Shown here: in pieces, positions 52,766-61,424 of the stretch
Numbering within the stretch: position 1 is the stretch's first letter
Layout: every line of letters begins with the position of its first letter
NCBI RefSeq assembly: GCF_001648895.1
Contig: NZ_LXUF01000011.1
Location: 372,001 to 436,000 of the forward strand
Direction of reading: 5' to 3'
Origin: Methylovorus sp. MM2
Lineage (GTDB): Bacteria; Pseudomonadota; Gammaproteobacteria; Burkholderiales; Methylophilaceae
Length of the DNA stretch: 64,000 nucleotides
Made by a program: the position numbers and the translations under genes
The notes under the pieces: model-generated
Told to the model about the DNA's origin: nothing
Seen by the model: the letters and a program-made list of their open reading frames with translations, nothing else
Database searches by the model: none

Positions 52766-53626
52766 TCATTTCTTTGCGTAATCACCGACGACTTTAACAA
52801 AGCGATCAGCGACAACTGGCTGGCTTGTATACTTATCCAGACTACTCCCCATCGCAGCATCCAATAATTCAAGGCGCTTTTGCGGCGCCGGATGCGTTTT
52901 AAACATCAATGCTAAGCTGCTATCTTGCGCATTCATGGCCTCCAGCGTCTGCAATACTGATGGCAGGCCATAGGGGTCATACCCAGCACGCGCCGCGATG
53001 ACCACGCCCATACGATCAGCCTCGAACTCATCGTCTTTATCCAACCCGCGCGAGTAAAGTTCTGTACCCGCACCAATCGCTTTTTGTGCGAGCTCTGCGT
53101 GTTGGCTATCACTCACCGCAATACTAGCGATATCCGCCAACAAACCAGTTTGAGCACTTTTCTGAATTGCCTGTAAATGATGGCGCTTAAGCACATGCGA
53201 TATTTCATGTGACAAGACACCTGCTAATTCAGCCTCATTGCGCATACGCAACAACAAACCTCTGGTCACGAACACATAACCACCCGGTGCTGCAAAAGCA
53301 TTGACGCTATCACTATCAAGTACACCAAAATGCCACGGAATATCAGGTCGCTCAGTATGTATCGCAAGCCACCAACCCAACCGATTGACATAGGCTTGTA
53401 GTTTTTCGTCCTGCACTAAAGGTGCGGCACCAAGCAGGTTAGCAGCCACGCCACTGCCGATCTCAAACTCGCCTTTATCATCGACAGGTTTTAAATCTTG
53501 CGTCTTTTTAGCGATACTCATCAACTTGTCGACATTAAGATTATCAAGACTCAAGTCGAATGCATGGACATGCAATCCTAGTGAAATCGTAGCGATGCCA
53601 AGAATCGATATGATCAACCTTTTCAT
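52766..53626 (-). CDS. M48-family exported metalloprotease
   Basis: Zinc metalloprotease (286 aa) with signal peptide MKRLIISILGIATISLG and zinc motif HEISH in LSHEISHVLKRHH. The third ligand is probably in DKDDEFEADRMGV. It lacks the TPR repeats of BepA and is close to the minimal LoiP/YcaL size. It overlaps the SH3 gene by four bases and so is part of the operon with the adenylate cyclase. A role in envelope protein quality control is inferred. Confidence 0.88.
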   Translation of the reverse strand: MKRLIISILGIATISLGLHVHAFDLSLDNLNVDKLMSIAKKTQDLKPVDDKGEFEIGSGVAANLLGAAPLVQDEKLQAYVNRLGWWLAIHTERPDIPWHFGVLDSDSVNAFAAPGGYVFVTRGLLLRMRNEAELAGVLSHEISHVLKRHHLQAIQKSAQTGLLADIASIAVSDSQHAELAQKAIGAGTELYSRGLDKDDEFEADRMGVVIAARAGYDPYGLPSVLQTLEAMNAQDSSLALMFKTHPAPQKRLELLDAAMGSSLDKYTSQPVVADRFVKVVGDYAKK

Positions 53627-54183
53627 TTGCGACTCCCACCAAAAAATGATTTGGTCGCCTCGGCGATCGGCTTACTCTCAACAAGATAATCTACTTGCTG
53701 GGCTTGCAGTTTTGCTGCACTAGCAAAGGACTCCGCCTCTTTCGCACCTTTAGGGAAAGCATCCATCTTTTTAACAGCGTCGGGTGCTGGGCTGGCATTC
53801 TTTAGATCTTCTTGACTCAGACCTCGCACGCCTGTTGTAACAGTAACGCCAGTATTGCCCGATCGTCCACTGCGCGCAACATTAAATAAAGAACTAAAGC
53901 CACTGTCTCCTTTGTTATTTCCCGCGCCTGCACCCAAGCGAACGCTCGTCATCTTCAACCACCCCTGCTCGCCGCTATTTGCCTTTACTTGAATCCATCC
54001 GCCTTGTCGTTTTAAGACATTGAGTGAGGTATTCACAGGCAAGTTAGTAATGACCTGCGCATCGATAAAAGGCTCTTGGCGAATATCGGTAGCGATCAAG
54101 GTCGTTGCTGCATCTTCTGCTGCCATAACACACCAACTGCTAAAGATGAATAGTGCGGCGACCAATAGATATTTAATGTTCAT
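53623..54183 (-). CDS. Exported SH3-domain protein
   Basis: Small periplasmic protein (186 aa) with signal peptide MNIKYLLVAALFIFSSWC and one bacterial SH3-like domain: EPFIDAQVITNLPVNTSLNVLKRQGGWIQV followed by GEQGWLKMTSVRL (shown in part). The rest is low-complexity and helical, without a domain I recognise. The Cys near the cleavage site (SSWCVMAAE) is not a clear lipobox. Middle gene of the cyclase-SH3-M48 operon. Confidence 0.8.
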   Translation of the reverse strand: MNIKYLLVAALFIFSSWCVMAAEDAATTLIATDIRQEPFIDAQVITNLPVNTSLNVLKRQGGWIQVKANSGEQGWLKMTSVRLGAGAGNNKGDSGFSSLFNVARSGRSGNTGVTVTTGVRGLSQEDLKNASPAPDAVKKMDAFPKGAKEAESFASAAKLQAQQVDYLVESKPIAEATKSFFGGSRK

Positions 54184-54195
54184 CGTCTGCTTTTC

Positions 54196-56049
54196 TTATG
54201 CTCGAACCCTTTTGGGTTCAAATAACCTGACAGGCTGCGCGCGCCCTTTGACTTCATGACTACCACAATCGATGAATTCAAATGGGCAATGCACACTCCC
54301 TGACTGTTGCAAACATAGATCACGCGTCTCTTGGGAAACCAACACGCGAGCTATCCCCTTTGTTAATCCTTCGATACGGCTGGAGAGATTCACTGTATCG
54401 CCAATCGCCGTGTAATCCTGCCGATTTTCAGAGCCAATGAATCCGACAACCGCCTGACCACTATGCACACCGATACCTATCTCGATATCTTTAGCAATCT
54501 CGCCATGTTCTTGCTTAAATACATCTAGCCTTTCACTCATATCCAAAGCCCCAGCAACAGCTTTCAATGCGTGATCTGATTGCGTGACCGGCGCTCCCCA
54601 AAAAGCCATGATAGCATCGCCGATATATTTATCCAGCGTGCCTTCATGAGCAAAGATTGCTTCAGATTGCGCACCAAAATAAGTATTCAGGAATGCGACG
54701 ATCTGCTCAGGCGTGCTGTGTTCTGACATCGTCGTAAATCCACGAATATCAGAGAACAGCACGGTGATTTCAGAACTTTTACCACTCATGGATTGCATGG
54801 TTTCTCCGCGAGCGACTAAAGCTTCTACGACACGCGGATCAAGAAAGCGGCCAAATGTAGCAATCGCCAATTCACGCGCTTTACGTTCGTTGAGATACTC
54901 CATGAACGCAGCGGCCAAGTAATACACCCATGCAAATACCAAAGGCGTCAGGACATAGAAAATATATTGCAGATTTAATAAGCAGTAGCCTGCGCCCAAA
55001 GAGACGCCGCTCACAACACCTAAGGTGATCCCAATGCGTAATAAAGATCGGCACCTGATAAATATCAGCCCTAATGCTTCTATCAGCAAAACACCGAAAC
55101 CTAAAATCACTTTCTCATTAACCAATACAAGTGGATTAGCATTTTTTAGGTTATCTATCGCCGTAGCCAATATCTCAACACCTGGATAAAAACCATCGAC
55201 TGGCGTAGCCCGCACATCATGTAAACCACTGGCAGTGGCACCTATGATGATGATCTTGCCAGTGAACTCATTATTGGTACGCGTTGGTTTACTACGCTGC
55301 AAGTCGTTATAGACATCTGCATAGGAGACACGTGTATAACTTAAAGCATGGCCGTGCCAATTTAGCTGGATATCCGGTGTAGTCGGCAATGAGTAGCCAA
55401 GCTCAGTAGCCAATTTGGATGGTAACGAAGGAATCTTCCATCCCAACACGTCGTTATAGATCGTGTATTTACGTACGACGCCATCATCATCTGCCACTAC
55501 GTTGTGCGTGCCTAACTTGCGGCTTTCCAACATCGCAGGCAAAGGTAATACCATGCTGACCATCGCATCGGCACTTGCATCACTGCCGGGGCTGATCCCT
55601 AAAACATCCGAGAACTCTGCAAGTGGAATGCCTTTTTCATTGCCTTGCAGTAACAGCATAGGGAAATATAGATTAGATTGCGCATGTACAACTTCAGCAA
55701 GGTAAGCATCATCTGCAGGTCTTGTCAGGTCAGGGTCGCTAAATAACACATCAAACACGATCGCTTGCGGCTGTTGCCGCTCCAACCCTTCGATCAACTC
55801 CGCATGTAATGAGCGGGGCCAAGGCCAACGACCCACACTATCTGCCATTAACGCCAAGCTACGCTCATCAATATCAACAATCACGATATCTTTATCCGGC
55901 TGGCTGTGTAAGGCGTGATGAGCAATCATTGCGTCAGAAAGACGCATCTCAAGTGGCTGCAATAGATGAAACCACCGAATCTCCAAAATAAATATCAGCG
56001 ATACTAATATCGCCAACCATATATAAAAGTATCTAGCAGTAGATTTCAT
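54196..56049 (-). CDS. CHASE2-domain adenylate cyclase (class III)
   Basis: Membrane cyclase (617 aa). An N-terminal span is followed by a periplasmic CHASE2 sensor (about 40-300), three further spans (about 315-395) and a class III cyclase domain. Metal aspartates are in LFSDIRGFTTMSEH and KYIGDAIMAFWG. The Lys in LDKYIGDA and the Asp in QDYTAIGDTVNLSSRIE are the residues that select ATP, so cAMP is the likely product. It heads an operon with exported SH3 and M48 proteins. Confidence 0.9.
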   Translation of the reverse strand: MKSTARYFYIWLAILVSLIFILEIRWFHLLQPLEMRLSDAMIAHHALHSQPDKDIVIVDIDERSLALMADSVGRWPWPRSLHAELIEGLERQQPQAIVFDVLFSDPDLTRPADDAYLAEVVHAQSNLYFPMLLLQGNEKGIPLAEFSDVLGISPGSDASADAMVSMVLPLPAMLESRKLGTHNVVADDDGVVRKYTIYNDVLGWKIPSLPSKLATELGYSLPTTPDIQLNWHGHALSYTRVSYADVYNDLQRSKPTRTNNEFTGKIIIIGATASGLHDVRATPVDGFYPGVEILATAIDNLKNANPLVLVNEKVILGFGVLLIEALGLIFIRCRSLLRIGITLGVVSGVSLGAGYCLLNLQYIFYVLTPLVFAWVYYLAAAFMEYLNERKARELAIATFGRFLDPRVVEALVARGETMQSMSGKSSEITVLFSDIRGFTTMSEHSTPEQIVAFLNTYFGAQSEAIFAHEGTLDKYIGDAIMAFWGAPVTQSDHALKAVAGALDMSERLDVFKQEHGEIAKDIEIGIGVHSGQAVVGFIGSENRQDYTAIGDTVNLSSRIEGLTKGIARVLVSQETRDLCLQQSGSVHCPFEFIDCGSHEVKGRAQPVRLFEPKRVRA

Positions 56050-56226
56050 GCCTGCATCATAACAGGCTGATTATCAGTTATAAAAGTGTGCGATTTAAAA
56101 TTGCTGCACTACAACTTAATAAAAACAGGCACCTCAAGCGCATGGTTTATAGAAAACAAAATGCAAAACAAGTGCTGTTTTTAGTGTCATAAACCGCCTT
56201 GAAACAACTTCTTACACCAACTTTTC

Positions 56227-56255
56227 TTGTCTAGCGCCTAATTTACTCTTATTAT
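56227..56255 (+). promoter_or_regulatory. Sigma70-like promoter for topA
   Basis: TTGTCT (56227-56232), a 17-base spacer and TATTAT (56250-56255) lie 36 bases before the topA start, in the 241-base gap divergent from the cyclase gene. The rest of the gap is AT-rich and I see no other gene in it. Confidence 0.55.
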
Positions 56256-56290
56256 CTGCCACTCTTGTCTACCTAAATGACTTAGCCTAC

Positions 56291-58879
56291 ATGTCAAAAC
56301 TGTTAATCGTTGAATCGCCCTCAAAAGCAAAAACCCTGAAAAAATATCTGGGGAAAGATTTTGAAGTGCTCGCCTCATACGGCCATGTACGCGACCTTAT
56401 CCCTAAAAGTGGGGCGGTAGATACAGAGAATGATTTCTCGATGAAATACGAGATCATCGAGCGCAATTCAAAGCACGTGGATGCGATTGCCAAAGCAGTC
56501 AAAGCAGCCGATGCCATTTATCTGGCAACCGATCCTGACCGTGAAGGTGAAGCCATTTCATGGCACATCGCTGAGATTCTCAAAACCAAAAAACTGATTA
56601 AAGACAAGATACTCAAGCGCGTGGTATTCCACGAGATCACCAAAAGCGCAGTGCAGAACGCCATTGATTCGCCGCGCGATATCTCGATGCCATTGGTGAA
56701 TGCACAGCAAGCTCGCCGCGCTTTAGATTATCTGGTCGGGTTTAATTTATCCCCACTGCTATGGAAAAAGATTCGCCGCGGACTTTCTGCCGGTCGCGTA
56801 CAAAGCCCTGCATTAAGGCTAATCGTTGAGCGCGAACTTGAGATTGAAGCCTTTAAGAGTCAGGAATATTGGACGATCCATCTGGAATCACGCAAACATC
56901 AGCATGCTTTCGATGCCAAGCTGGTGCAGCTCGATAGCAAAAAAGTCGAACAGTTCACCGTCACGAGCCAAAACCAACAAGAAGAGATCGTAGGTAAGCT
57001 TTTACTTGCCAGCGCAGGTAAGACCACTGTTTCGCGTGTAGAGAAGAAACAAAAAAACCGTAGCCCAGCGGCGCCATTCACGACATCTACCCTACAACAA
57101 GAAGCCGTACGTAAACTGGGTTTTACGACCAGCCGCGCAATGCGTATCGCCCAGCAACTATATGAAGGTATTGACGTAGGTGGTGGTGCCGTCGGCCTGA
57201 TTACCTATATGCGTACCGATTCTTTTAGCTTGGCTACAGAAGCAGTGATGCAGATACGCGATTACATCAAGAAGAATTTTGATGGTGATTATCTGCCTAA
57301 AGCACCCATCATGTACAAAACCAAAGCCAAAAACGCCCAGGAAGCGCACGAAGCGATTCGACCAACTGATATCAGCCGCACGCCCGCAAGTTTGCGCGCG
57401 GTACTGACACCTGAACAGTTCAAGCTATATGAAATGATCTGGAAGCGCGCGGTCGCTTGCCAAATGGCACCAGCCAGATTCGACGCAGTCAGCGTAGATC
57501 TCGCTATCGGTTCTGATGCTAATCTGTTCCGCGCAACTGGCCAAACCATGATATTTCCCGGCTTTATCGCCGTCTATATGGAAGGCATCGATGATGAGGA
57601 AGAAGAAGGTGAAAGCAAGCTGCCACACCTTGAAACCGGCGAGATACTCGATGTAAGCAAAATATTCGGTAGCCAACACTTTACTGAACCCCCGCCTCGT
57701 TATTCAGAAGCCAGCTTGGTGAAGGTACTTGAAGAATACGGCATCGGCCGTCCATCCACTTATGCCAGCATCATCTCTACGCTGCAAGATCGCGAATATG
57801 TGCTACTGGATAAAAAACGCTTCACGCCTACGGATGTTGGCCGCGTCGTCAACAAGTTCCTCACCGAGCATTTCACGAAATACGTGGATTACGACTTCAC
57901 CGCCAACTTGGAAAATGAGTTGGATGATATTGCGGAAGGTGCGCGTGAATGGCTGCCAGTATTAAATGATTTCTGGCAAGGCTTTAATCACCAGATCGAT
58001 GCAAAGAAAGATGTTGAACGCCCGGGTACCGAGTTGATAGATGAAGCCTGTCCGAAATGCGGCAAGCCGCTTTCCAAACAACTCAGTCGCTATGGCAGTT
58101 TCATTGGCTGTACAGGCTACAACGACACACCGAAGTGCGACTACAAGCGCAGCATCAATGGTGAAGGCGCAGCTATCGGTAGCGAACCGACCAAGATTGG
58201 CGTTGATACGACTAGCGGCAAAGACATCTTACTATTAGTCGGCCCTTATGGCCCCTACTTGCAGCTTGGCTTGCCTGAAGAAGACGCAAAAAAGAAACCA
58301 AAACGCGTCAGTATTCCTAAAGATATCGCGTTAGCGGATGTTAATCTGGAAGTCGCCAGCAAACTGATTGCCTTACCACGTGACCTAGGCCAACACCCGG
58401 AGACGAATAAAAAGATCATTGCCAATATCGGCCGCTTTGGCCCTTATGTGAATCATGATGGCAAATTTAAATCTATCCCTAGAAGTGATAGCGTTTTCGA
58501 TATTGACCTGCCACGTGCTGTTGAGCTGCTGGCTCAGGCTAACTCCGGCCCTGCACCGATCAAGGAGCTAGGCAAACACCCGACTGAGGATGGTGACATC
58601 GCGATCTATTCCGGACGTTATGGCCCTTATGTTCAGCATGGGAAGATACGTGCGACCTTATCAAAGAGCCAAGAACCAGAAAGCCTGACACTTGATGAAG
58701 CGCTTGAACTCTTGGCGGCCAAAGCAGCGAAAGAAGCTGCAACAGGTGGCAAAGGCACTACAAAGAAAAAAACAGTAGTCAAGAAAGCGGCTGCACCTAA
58801 GGTTACGGCAAAGAAACCTGCTGCGAAAAAGCCTGCCACTAAAAAAGCAGCGCCTAAGAAGAAACCCGCGGCAAAATAA
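56291..58879 (+). CDS. topA: DNA topoisomerase I
   Basis: Topoisomerase I (862 aa), which relaxes negative supercoils. The Toprim motif is ATDPDREGEAISWH, and the active-site Tyr306 is in LITYMRTDSFS. One zinc ribbon (CPKCGKPL with GCTGYNDTPKC) is followed by several Toprim-C-type repeats with GRFGPYV and GRYGPYV. The last 40 or so residues are lysine- and alanine-rich, like a histone H1 tail. Confidence 0.96.
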   Translation: MSKLLIVESPSKAKTLKKYLGKDFEVLASYGHVRDLIPKSGAVDTENDFSMKYEIIERNSKHVDAIAKAVKAADAIYLATDPDREGEAISWHIAEILKTKKLIKDKILKRVVFHEITKSAVQNAIDSPRDISMPLVNAQQARRALDYLVGFNLSPLLWKKIRRGLSAGRVQSPALRLIVERELEIEAFKSQEYWTIHLESRKHQHAFDAKLVQLDSKKVEQFTVTSQNQQEEIVGKLLLASAGKTTVSRVEKKQKNRSPAAPFTTSTLQQEAVRKLGFTTSRAMRIAQQLYEGIDVGGGAVGLITYMRTDSFSLATEAVMQIRDYIKKNFDGDYLPKAPIMYKTKAKNAQEAHEAIRPTDISRTPASLRAVLTPEQFKLYEMIWKRAVACQMAPARFDAVSVDLAIGSDANLFRATGQTMIFPGFIAVYMEGIDDEEEEGESKLPHLETGEILDVSKIFGSQHFTEPPPRYSEASLVKVLEEYGIGRPSTYASIISTLQDREYVLLDKKRFTPTDVGRVVNKFLTEHFTKYVDYDFTANLENELDDIAEGAREWLPVLNDFWQGFNHQIDAKKDVERPGTELIDEACPKCGKPLSKQLSRYGSFIGCTGYNDTPKCDYKRSINGEGAAIGSEPTKIGVDTTSGKDILLLVGPYGPYLQLGLPEEDAKKKPKRVSIPKDIALADVNLEVASKLIALPRDLGQHPETNKKIIANIGRFGPYVNHDGKFKSIPRSDSVFDIDLPRAVELLAQANSGPAPIKELGKHPTEDGDIAIYSGRYGPYVQHGKIRATLSKSQEPESLTLDEALELLAAKAAKEAATGGKGTTKKKTVVKKAAAPKVTAKKPAAKKPATKKAAPKKKPAAK

Positions 58880-58914
58880 TAAATAGCCAAATAAATAATG
58901 GCTTGTGGTAGGAA

Positions 58915-58942
58915 ATAAAAAAGCGGCCTAAGCCGCTTTTTT
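58915..58942. terminator. Bidirectional terminator between topA and the PBP7-like gene
   Basis: A six- to seven-base stem AGCGGC (58922-58927) / GCCGCT (58932-58937) with CTAA loop has six A residues before and six T after. It can end both convergent genes. Confidence 0.8.
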
Positions 58943-58984
58943 ATTTGGGTATCGATGCTGAATACTTAGCCCAGATATGAACAC

Positions 58985-60028
58985 TCAACCAAGATATGGC
59001 TTGAATACATTGCTGCTCTCAATCCATTTACGAATGCGCTGAGCATCGCCTATACGTGCAAGTTTTCCGTCAGAATCAAGCAATACGATAATCATCGGCT
59101 TACCTGCGATTTCAGCCTGCATCACAAGACAACGTCCAGCTTCACTGATATACCCTGTTTTAGATAAGCCGATCACCCAATCACTATTGCGTACCAGTAT
59201 ATTCGTATTCACAAAGCTAACAGGGTTACGCATTCCATTCACAGCAACCAATTGAGAGCCTGTGGTAGTGATCTGGCGAATCTGCGGATATTGATAAGCC
59301 GCGCGTACCATATGCACAAGGTCTGCAGCGGTCGAGACGTTATTGCTATTCAAACCTGTTGAGTCAACAAAACGTGAATGCGCCATGCCTAACATCAAAG
59401 CCTTGGTATTCATCGCAATAACAAATGCACGCAAACCGCCGGGATAATTTCTACCCAGCGCACTAGCAGCACGATTCTCAGAAGACATCAAAGCCAATTG
59501 CAACAGCTCACCACGCGTAAGCACAGTGCCCACCCGTAAACGAGAGCTTGTGCCCTTGAGCAGATCGACATCGGCTTCATCGATGCTCAACAACTCATCC
59601 ATCGGCAGATTGGCATCCAACATCACCATTGCTGTCATCAGCTTGGTCACAGAGGCGATAGGTGTAGATTGATCGGTATTCTTCGCGTACAGCACTTCGC
59701 CAGTTTCCTGATTAACGATCAGGGCTTTAGATGATGCTAGCCGTGGCATACCAGTCACGTTATCATCTTCATTTGGGAATGCGTTTTCGCGGTTGTAGCT
59801 GGCTTTCTGAACCTGATATTTTTTATCAGCTTGGATAGTCACCAGAATACGCTTGCTGGTGACAGTGTGCTTAGCGACGACTTGCTTCTTGCTTGGCTGT
59901 TTGCTCGCGGTCTGCTTGCTAGAACCAGACTTGCTAAGTTTTGGCGTATATTTTTCTGCAGCTTGGAGAGGGATAAACGGCATTATCAAGGTTAATGTCA
60001 CACCTATGAGTATTAGTTTTCGTATCAT
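58985..60028 (-). CDS. D-alanyl-D-alanine endopeptidase (PBP7/PbpG-like)
   Basis: S11-family penicillin-binding peptidase (347 aa with this start). I chose the ATG at 60028 because it begins a clear signal peptide (MIRKLILIGVTLTLIM), although its ribosome binding site is weak; an ATG 21 codons upstream is possible. Active-site motifs are SVTK, SSEN and KTG in SKTGYISEAG. A lysine-rich linker follows the signal peptide. No C-terminal membrane-anchor helix is seen, which fits PBP7 better than PBP5/6. Confidence 0.88.
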   Translation of the reverse strand: MIRKLILIGVTLTLIMPFIPLQAAEKYTPKLSKSGSSKQTASKQPSKKQVVAKHTVTSKRILVTIQADKKYQVQKASYNRENAFPNEDDNVTGMPRLASSKALIVNQETGEVLYAKNTDQSTPIASVTKLMTAMVMLDANLPMDELLSIDEADVDLLKGTSSRLRVGTVLTRGELLQLALMSSENRAASALGRNYPGGLRAFVIAMNTKALMLGMAHSRFVDSTGLNSNNVSTAADLVHMVRAAYQYPQIRQITTTGSQLVAVNGMRNPVSFVNTNILVRNSDWVIGLSKTGYISEAGRCLVMQAEIAGKPMIIVLLDSDGKLARIGDAQRIRKWIESSNVFKPYLG

Positions 60029-60191
60029 TGCAGCCGTTCTTTCACCAAAGCGTCGATGGATATTATCGAAAATATTCCAATTTGTCATCAAGATACGTGC
60101 GTTACTTTACAAAATAACTTAAATACCTTTGCAAAAATGACACACTCTCAATTTATGAGAAAATATAATCAACCAACCGACATTACCTATT

Positions 60192-60575
60192 ATGAAAATT
60201 CCAGAGAATCTAAAATATAGCGCAGACCATTTATGGGTCATCCAAGAAACAGATGGCTCTTTCCTAGCCGGCATTACGGATTACGCCCAAGACTTGTTGG
60301 GTGACATCGTTTATGTTGAGCCACCAAAAGTAGGAGCAACGATAGAAATAGGTAAACCTTGTGGATTGGTTGAGTCAGTCAAAACAGGCTCAGATTTGCA
60401 TGCGCCACTCAATGGCGTAGTGACAGCAATCAATGAAGCGCTGCAAGGCAACCCTGAACTCATCAACGAAAATCCTTATGATGCATGGATATTCAGGATT
60501 GCTGCGGGTGATGATTCAGGATCAAAAGACCTGCTGAGCGCGCAGGCATATGCTGAATTACTGGGGAATGCATAA
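60192..60575 (+). CDS. gcvH: Glycine cleavage system H protein
   Basis: H protein (127 aa), the lipoyl carrier of the glycine cleavage complex. The lipoylated lysine is Lys64 in GLVESVKTGSDLHAP; GITDYAQDLLGDIVYVEPP is conserved. Neither gcvT nor gcvP is in the window, so here it is solitary. H proteins can also serve as lipoyl donors. Confidence 0.95.
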   Translation: MKIPENLKYSADHLWVIQETDGSFLAGITDYAQDLLGDIVYVEPPKVGATIEIGKPCGLVESVKTGSDLHAPLNGVVTAINEALQGNPELINENPYDAWIFRIAAGDDSGSKDLLSAQAYAELLGNA

Positions 60576-60588
60576 GGCACTCTGAGGA

Positions 60589-60996
60589 CTATTGCTTCAG
60601 CACCGCCTCCAGATGCTGACGCAATAGTTGCATTACTTCTTTTTCTAATCGGGGAACTACCGTCTTTTTGGCATTCACCAGCTCCTGCATGACGGCGTCT
60701 TTCACTAAAGACTTGATCTTGGGTGCCATTTCCAACAGCAATCTATCTACCAAGTCTTCGCTTACTACCGAATCAATAGTGACTTCCTCGTTTAGCGTCG
60801 GTACGCCTGAACGTGCCTGAGCAGTAACTACCCCAGCAACTGCCTCACCCACATACACTTCGGTTAACACAGGGATATCGCTGGAAGGCGCATCCACAAT
60901 AGGCACCGGGGCAACAGGCTGGTTTTGCGTCAAGGCATTGATACGGCTTAGTACTTTTGCAAGCTCGTGCTTATCTTGCGTTATCAAATTACTCAC
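60589..60996 (-). CDS. Uncharacterised protein next to holC
   Basis: A 135-aa protein I do not recognise with confidence. The first 75 residues look disordered and rich in Pro, Val and acidic residues. The last 55 are predicted helical: VDRLLLEMAPKIKSLVKDAV then EKEVMQLLRQHLEAVLK. It overlaps holC by four bases and lies in the pepA-holC operon, a place where some betaproteobacteria carry a DUF2486-type gene. That family match is a guess. Real by coding overlap and context. Confidence 0.75.
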   Translation of the reverse strand: MSNLITQDKHELAKVLSRINALTQNQPVAPVPIVDAPSSDIPVLTEVYVGEAVAGVVTAQARSGVPTLNEEVTIDSVVSEDLVDRLLLEMAPKIKSLVKDAVMQELVNAKKTVVPRLEKEVMQLLRQHLEAVLKQ

Positions 60997-61421
60997 AGGC
61001 TGGCTCCATTGGAATCAAACGTTCTTATCTCATAGCCACGGTCACGATAGAACTTATAACGTAGCCTTGCCTCAGTTTTATCGGCTTCATCATTGCCAAC
61101 GATTTCAATCAAGCGACGGAAGCGACTGAAAAATGGCGGATGCTGGTTTTGCATATTAACCAGCACATCGTCATGGACCAGTTGCGTTCCCTGCCAATCG
61201 ACAATAATCGGTGTTGCATCTGCCAATGGGCTTTCTGGGCGACAACTCGGCATAAAACTCAGTGCCGAATGGGTCCATAAGAACTGCTGCATCTTTTCGG
61301 CTGATGCCGCATCGGGGCTAAACACCATCAGGCGTCTATTTTTGCCCAATGCTTTCTCGCTCAGGTCCGCCACTATCTGCATCTTATGCTCGACGTTAAA
61401 AAAGAATTCGATACGTGTCAT
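60993..61421 (-). CDS. holC: DNA polymerase III chi subunit
   Basis: HolC (142 aa), the clamp-loader accessory protein that binds SSB. It begins MTRIEFFFNVEHKMQIV and carries the SPDAASAEKMQQFLWTHS and FSRFRRLIEIVGNDEADK segments typical of the family. Three bases separate it from pepA upstream; this pepA-holC order is widely conserved. Confidence 0.93.
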   Translation of the reverse strand: MTRIEFFFNVEHKMQIVADLSEKALGKNRRLMVFSPDAASAEKMQQFLWTHSALSFMPSCRPESPLADATPIIVDWQGTQLVHDDVLVNMQNQHPPFFSRFRRLIEIVGNDEADKTEARLRYKFYRDRGYEIRTFDSNGASL

Positions 61422-61424
61422 GCG

